Assembly (NCBI GenBank): GCA_031548545.1
Contig: JAVBQY010000039.1
Coordinates: 1 to 17,216, forward strand
Origin: UBA932 sp031548545
GTDB lineage: Bacteria > Bacteroidota > Bacteroidia > Bacteroidales > UBA932
Length of the DNA: 17,216 bases
Direction: 5' to 3'
Positions within the stretch are counted from its first letter, which is position 1; each line of letters starts with the position of its first letter. The position numbers and the translations under genes were made by a program. The notes beneath the pieces are model-generated. The model saw only the letters and a program-made list of their open reading frames with translations, did not search any database and was not told where the DNA came from. Below, piece by piece: positions 14,018 to 17,216 of the stretch.

Positions 14018-14026
14018 CGGTGCAAA
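13995..14026 (-). promoter_or_regulatory. yigZ promoter, TTTG-N20-TATTTTTA
   Basis: TTTG (14026-14023) and TATTTTTA (14002-13995; one mismatch to TAnnTTTG) are 20 bases apart. The expected start near 13988 is downstream of the TTG at 14040 and upstream of GTG 13959, and so decides the start codon. Confidence 0.5.
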
Positions 14027-14043
14027 TAAATAATGCACAACGC

Positions 14044-14071
14044 ATAACGAATAACGAATAATCACTAATAA
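14044..14071 (+). repeat. Heptamer tandem array in the fabI leader
   Basis: ATAACGA is repeated exactly at 14044-14050 and 14051-14057, followed by two decayed 7-base units (ATAATCA, CTAATAA) to 14071. It lies in the untranslated leader 17 bases before the fabI ATG. Slippage of an AT-rich unit is the simplest origin. Confidence 0.6.
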
Positions 14072-14088
14072 TTAGCACATTAAAATTT

Positions 14089-14946
14089 ATGTATAATTTA
14101 TTAAAAGGAAAACGCGGGCTTATTTTCGGAGCCTTGAATGATAAATCAATCGCCTGGAAAGTAGCCGAACGCGCCCATGAAGAAGGCGCCTCTTTCGTGC
14201 TTACCAACACCCCGGTGTCCATGCGCCTGGGCAACATTGACGAGCTGGCCCAGCGTTGCGGCACCATCGTCATCCCGGCCGACGCCACCAAAATAGAAGA
14301 TCTTGAAAACTTAGTATCCAAAGGGATGGAACAGCTTGGCGGCAAATTCGACTTCGTGTTGCATTCCATCGGTATGTCTCCCAACGTACGCAAGGGACGC
14401 ACGTATGACGACCTGGATTACGCCTACCTCCAACAAACCCTTGATATCTCGGCCATCTCATTCCACAAGGTATTGCAGGTTTGCCGCAAACTCGACGCCA
14501 TCAATGACTGGGGATCGGTAGTAGCCCTCTCCTACGTGGCCGCCCAGCGTACCCTCTACGGCTATAACGACATGGCCGACGCCAAAGCCATGCTCGAATC
14601 CATTGCCCGCAGCTTTGGTTATATCTACGGCCGCGAGAAACGCATCCGCATCAACACCGTGTCGCAGTCGCCCACTATGACCACCGCCGGTAGCGGCATC
14701 ATGGGCTTTGACAACCTGGTAGACTTTGCCGACCGGATGTCACCCCTGGGTAACGCCACGGCCGAAGAATGTGCAGACTATGTGATCGCCCTCTTCAGCG
14801 ACCTCACCCGCAAGGTTACCATGCAGAACCTCTTTCACGACGGCGGTTACTCCAGCATGGGCATGAGCCTCCGCGCCATGAAGATCTACAACGAGGGGCT
14901 TGAATACAGGGACGTAAAAAAGGTAGAGAAAAAAGAGCAACAATAG
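14089..14946 (+). CDS. fabI: Enoyl-ACP reductase (NADH)
   Basis: Reduces the enoyl-ACP double bond in the last step of each fatty acid elongation cycle; cytoplasmic, and the classic triclosan target. The 285-residue product is slightly longer than E. coli FabI (262), mostly from a charged lysine-rich C-terminal tail. The short-chain dehydrogenase fold is seen in FGALNDKSIAWKVA (13-26), where the glycine-rich loop has the FabI form, and LHSIGMSP (91-98). The catalytic pair is Tyr159 and Lys166 in YNDMADAK (Y-x6-K), with Tyr149 in SYVAAQRT. Key residues are all present. It has its own promoter and is followed by a strong terminator. Confidence 0.96.
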   Translation: MYNLLKGKRGLIFGALNDKSIAWKVAERAHEEGASFVLTNTPVSMRLGNIDELAQRCGTIVIPADATKIEDLENLVSKGMEQLGGKFDFVLHSIGMSPNVRKGRTYDDLDYAYLQQTLDISAISFHKVLQVCRKLDAINDWGSVVALSYVAAQRTLYGYNDMADAKAMLESIARSFGYIYGREKRIRINTVSQSPTMTTAGSGIMGFDNLVDFADRMSPLGNATAEECADYVIALFSDLTRKVTMQNLFHDGGYSSMGMSLRAMKIYNEGLEYRDVKKVEKKEQQ

Positions 14947-14968
14947 GCTTGGACTTTTAGCTATAACA

Positions 14969-15001
14969 AAGCCGGCACCCCATTTTTTGAGGTGCCGGCT
15001 T
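14969..15001. terminator. Bidirectional terminator after fabI
   Basis: AAGCCGGCACC (14969-14979) pairs perfectly with GGTGCCGGCTT (14991-15001), with an 11-base loop containing TTTTTT. ATTTTAAT follows on the plus strand and TGTTATAG on the minus strand. Its position ends both fabI and the FISUMP gene. Confidence 0.9.
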
Positions 15002-15004
15002 ATT

Positions 15005-17216
15005 TTAATCCCTTAAACAACGTACGCTGACGCCATCCCCGCGCAGATAATACATTTTACGCTCAATACCATCACTATCATACAACCATTTTCTATACCA
15101 GGGACTACCCGAATTTATAAGAGAAGAACTCCAAAATAGAGCATTGCTCCCCAGGCCATTAAAGCCACCAGACGCATCTTGATATCGTCGCCCTCCGGGG
15201 AATACATTAAAGCCAGTTGTGTTGCTGGAAACACGAGTTCCCGACCATAGCGGGTTCAATGCGGTGGCGGTCCCCCGCTGCGTACTTCGGCTAACGTTTC
15301 CTGCCGTACCAATAGTCCCCGTGCCGCTCGTATGCGCACTATTCCCATCAATACTTTTCAGCAATGTACCCCATTCCGCATCTGTCGGAACATGCCAGTT
15401 CGGCGGGCAAATTCCCCGACCTTCAACATTAGCGTTATTGGAACAAGGACCGGTAGAACAATATAGCGTAGGCTCCTTCCAACTATTAGGGCCTGTACCT
15501 GTACCTGCGCCACCATAAACCCCATCACGAGACATCGCCGTCTCCCAAGCATACAGGGCTCCATAGGTATCACAAGCCGCGGCAGAGTTGTAACACCAAT
15601 AATAACCTATTGCATAAGTACCCGGAGTTCCGAGACGCGGAGAAGCAGCTGTTGTAGCATAGGTTAAAGTAACAGATTTATCCGTGTACCCCGTAAAATT
15701 CAAATTCTGCGCCATCCACAGGCGGCCGTCCGGCATCTTTACCGCACGGTATGTCTTGTCATCACGGGCATCCTTTAAACAAACCGTTTGTCCGGTAGTC
15801 ATAGCGTTAATACTGGATTGCGCTACAGTCTGCATACTACCCGTGGTAGTTGTACAAGCAGAAGGATCCGGATTAGGCGGCTCGGGCGTAGGACCGCAGT
15901 TGGCATCATCACAGCGCACGCACCTGGCCGAACAGCCGATGGCCTTATTGCTGCCGGTCGTCGCAACGCTATTGCTGCTACTGAGGAATAGGCGGTAGCC
16001 GAGTGTGATATCGGACTGCACAGAGGACCAATAGTAGCCGCGACTACTCTCATTGAGGAGTGTGCCATCACTGGCGTCACGGACGAATGCAGCAGGCAGA
16101 AAGATGCAATTTACAGGTGTAGGCAGGCTACAGGAGGTATAACTGCTACCATAAAAACGGCCCGCCACTGTATTACCGTTAGCTCCGGCCTCACTCCATT
16201 GCGTACCGGCATTATGCAGGGCCTGGAACTCGGTATTTGTCGGCAAGCGCCATCCGCTTGGACAAGGATAGCCGTTGCTCCAGCCGTCGGCTGTGCTGGT
16301 ACCGGACGTCCAATTAGTCATAGCCCCCGTAGCCGTCGCAGACCAGGCCACCGACGGCTTGTTCCACTGCACAAAGGGGGTATAGGTATCCGGCCTGTCG
16401 GCAAAGACCCATTGGCCACCCGTGCCGGAAGCGGTGGTATAAGTAGAGTTACAGCCCGCCCAGGTGGTGGTGCCTACTTGCAATACCGGATAATCACAAC
16501 CTCCGCCGGTACAAGAGATCGCAGTAATTGTTATCACATCACTGTAAGCGGACCAACACCCCTCTGGGCTCTGCACCTGACCGTTGTAGGTGCCGGCGCC
16601 TACATTGGCCGTGCGCGCCCAGACAATACCCGGGATATGGTAGTTCCTTTCAGTCACGTTGGGCAAGCCGTACCAGTCGGGCAGGCTGATAGTGGTGGTG
16701 GCGCCGGAGCAAACTGTCAGTGTACCTGCGCTAAGGGTGGGTTTAGCCGGTGTGCGCAGTACGCCCATGTTCCAGGTTCCTGCGCTCACCACAGGGGTGG
16801 TATTACAGGTATTGTCCTTGGCCCGGCGGGTATACGTAATGGTGAGGGTTGAGGTGGCCGTATTGGCTGCAGCATCGGCTGCCGGCGGGGTGTAATTGGC
16901 CGCCGTGGCGCCTGCTATCAGCGTGCCGTTCTTGTACCAGGAGTAAGTGATTACCCCATCCCCACCGGAGGCCGCCGTAGTGCTGTTGATGGCCGCCGGT
17001 GTAGCGCCGGCGCAGAGGGTTTGCCCGTTAGCGGCAATAGCGCCGGGGGTGAAAGTCGGATACATAGTAGCCACTACGGCGGTACGGTTCGTAGAAAGTC
17101 TGCCTGTACTATTGTGCCGCGCCTCGGCGTAATAGGTAGTGGCAGCCGTAATGGAAGGTTCATATACCGTACTGCCAGCGTGTAACAGCGTACCTCCGCT
17201 TGCTGCACTGTACCAG
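15005..17216 (-). CDS. FISUMP-domain surface protein with Ig-like repeats, 5' partial
   Basis: A large secreted or surface protein whose start lies beyond the right edge: the frame is open from 17216, so the ATG at 17074 is internal (736 residues visible). The visible N-terminus (WYSAASGGTLL, then TYYAEA) resembles the Ig-like/CHU_C-associated repeats of Bacteroidetes surface proteins, followed by two more cysteine-containing Ig-like stretches (about 17070-16510). Two FISUMP domains follow: about 16500-15910 (CPSGWRLPTNTEFQ, YYWSSVQS, CVRC) and 15784-15008 (DGRLWMAQNLNF, CPPNWHVPTDAEW, LFWSSS, VSVRCLRD), joined by a proline-rich linker. Cysteines are frequent, which fits an extracytoplasmic fold. 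The protein ends with the FISUMP fold; I see no type IX sorting domain after it. Its function is unknown; adhesion or ligand binding is a guess. No signal peptide can be judged here. Confidence 0.85.
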   Translation of the reverse strand, partial: WYSAASGGTLLHAGSTVYEPSITAATTYYAEARHNSTGRLSTNRTAVVATMYPTFTPGAIAANGQTLCAGATPAAINSTTAASGGDGVITYSWYKNGTLIAGATAANYTPPAADAAANTATSTLTITYTRRAKDNTCNTTPVVSAGTWNMGVLRTPAKPTLSAGTLTVCSGATTTISLPDWYGLPNVTERNYHIPGIVWARTANVGAGTYNGQVQSPEGCWSAYSDVITITAISCTGGGCDYPVLQVGTTTWAGCNSTYTTASGTGGQWVFADRPDTYTPFVQWNKPSVAWSATATGAMTNWTSGTSTADGWSNGYPCPSGWRLPTNTEFQALHNAGTQWSEAGANGNTVAGRFYGSSYTSCSLPTPVNCIFLPAAFVRDASDGTLLNESSRGYYWSSVQSDITLGYRLFLSSSNSVATTGSNKAIGCSARCVRCDDANCGPTPEPPNPDPSACTTTTGSMQTVAQSSINAMTTGQTVCLKDARDDKTYRAVKMPDGRLWMAQNLNFTGYTDKSVTLTYATTAASPRLGTPGTYAIGYYWCYNSAAACDTYGALYAWETAMSRDGVYGGAGTGTGPNSWKEPTLYCSTGPCSNNANVEGRGICPPNWHVPTDAEWGTLLKSIDGNSAHTSGTGTIGTAGNVSRSTQRGTATALNPLWSGTRVSSNTTGFNVFPGGRRYQDASGGFNGLGSNALFWSSSLINSGSPWYRKWLYDSDGIERKMYYLRGDGVSVRCLRD

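Noticed and set aside
14020..14038. Small hairpin GTGCA/TGCAC in the fabI leader as a riboswitch or operator
   Set aside because: Only 5 bp, AT-rich surroundings and no known motif; chance is enough.
13960..14040. N-terminal extension of the YigZ protein from the TTG at 14040
   Set aside because: It starts upstream of the likely yigZ promoter and encodes 27 residues without family similarity.
17072..17074. ATG at 17074 as the start of the FISUMP gene
   Set aside because: The same frame continues open to the window edge with Ig-like sequence, so this Met is internal.

Overview
The window looks like chromosomal DNA from a member of the Bacteroidetes, most likely order Bacteroidales. The evidence is: a tmRNA whose tag reads GENNYALAA; promoters of the Bacteroidetes type (TTTG, about 20 bases, TAnnTTTG) before most transcription units; weak or absent Shine-Dalgarno sequences; a serC-serA-DUF1015 gene set; a type IIIK-like SerA; a pyrBI pair; a DPP IV-type peptidase; and a FISUMP surface protein. 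The genus cannot be fixed from this stretch.

Layout. Positions 1-186 hold no clear gene: two hairpin terminators and perhaps the tail of a dead transposase. ssrA (tmRNA, 588-187, minus) follows asd (1674-667, minus). asd is divergent from glnS (1793-3475, plus), which is followed after 6 bases by an esterase-like lipoprotein (3482-4525, plus). An S9B peptidase of unusually small size (6378-4534, minus) runs tail to tail with the esterase and head to head with a solitary radical SAM protein (6509-8314, plus). A bidirectional terminator separates this from the serine operon serC-serA-DUF1015 (11777-8388, minus). Next comes a unit made of a YigZ/IMPACT gene, pyrB and pyrI (13959-11937, minus), whose terminator overlaps the serC promoter. 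fabI (14089-14946, plus) is divergent from yigZ with interleaved promoters. A second bidirectional terminator ends fabI and also a FISUMP/Ig-like surface protein (minus) whose 5' end lies outside the window.

How the genes fit together. Most are housekeeping: Asd (aspartate family amino acids), GlnRS, SerC/SerA (serine), aspartate carbamoyltransferase (pyrimidines), FabI (fatty acids), tmRNA (ribosome rescue). The accessory or less understood genes are the esterase lipoprotein, the short DPP IV, the radical SAM protein with CX4CX2C spacing, DUF1015, and the FISUMP protein. I did not see a phage, CRISPR array, intact IS or toxin-antitoxin pair. The points most worth following are the radical SAM protein, DUF1015 in the serine operon, and the compact peptidase. 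No clearly new multi-gene system is visible.

Several starts had to be chosen by hand. GlnS starts at ATG 1793, yigZ at GTG 13959 (the longer reading begins upstream of its own promoter), and pyrB at TTG 13322.
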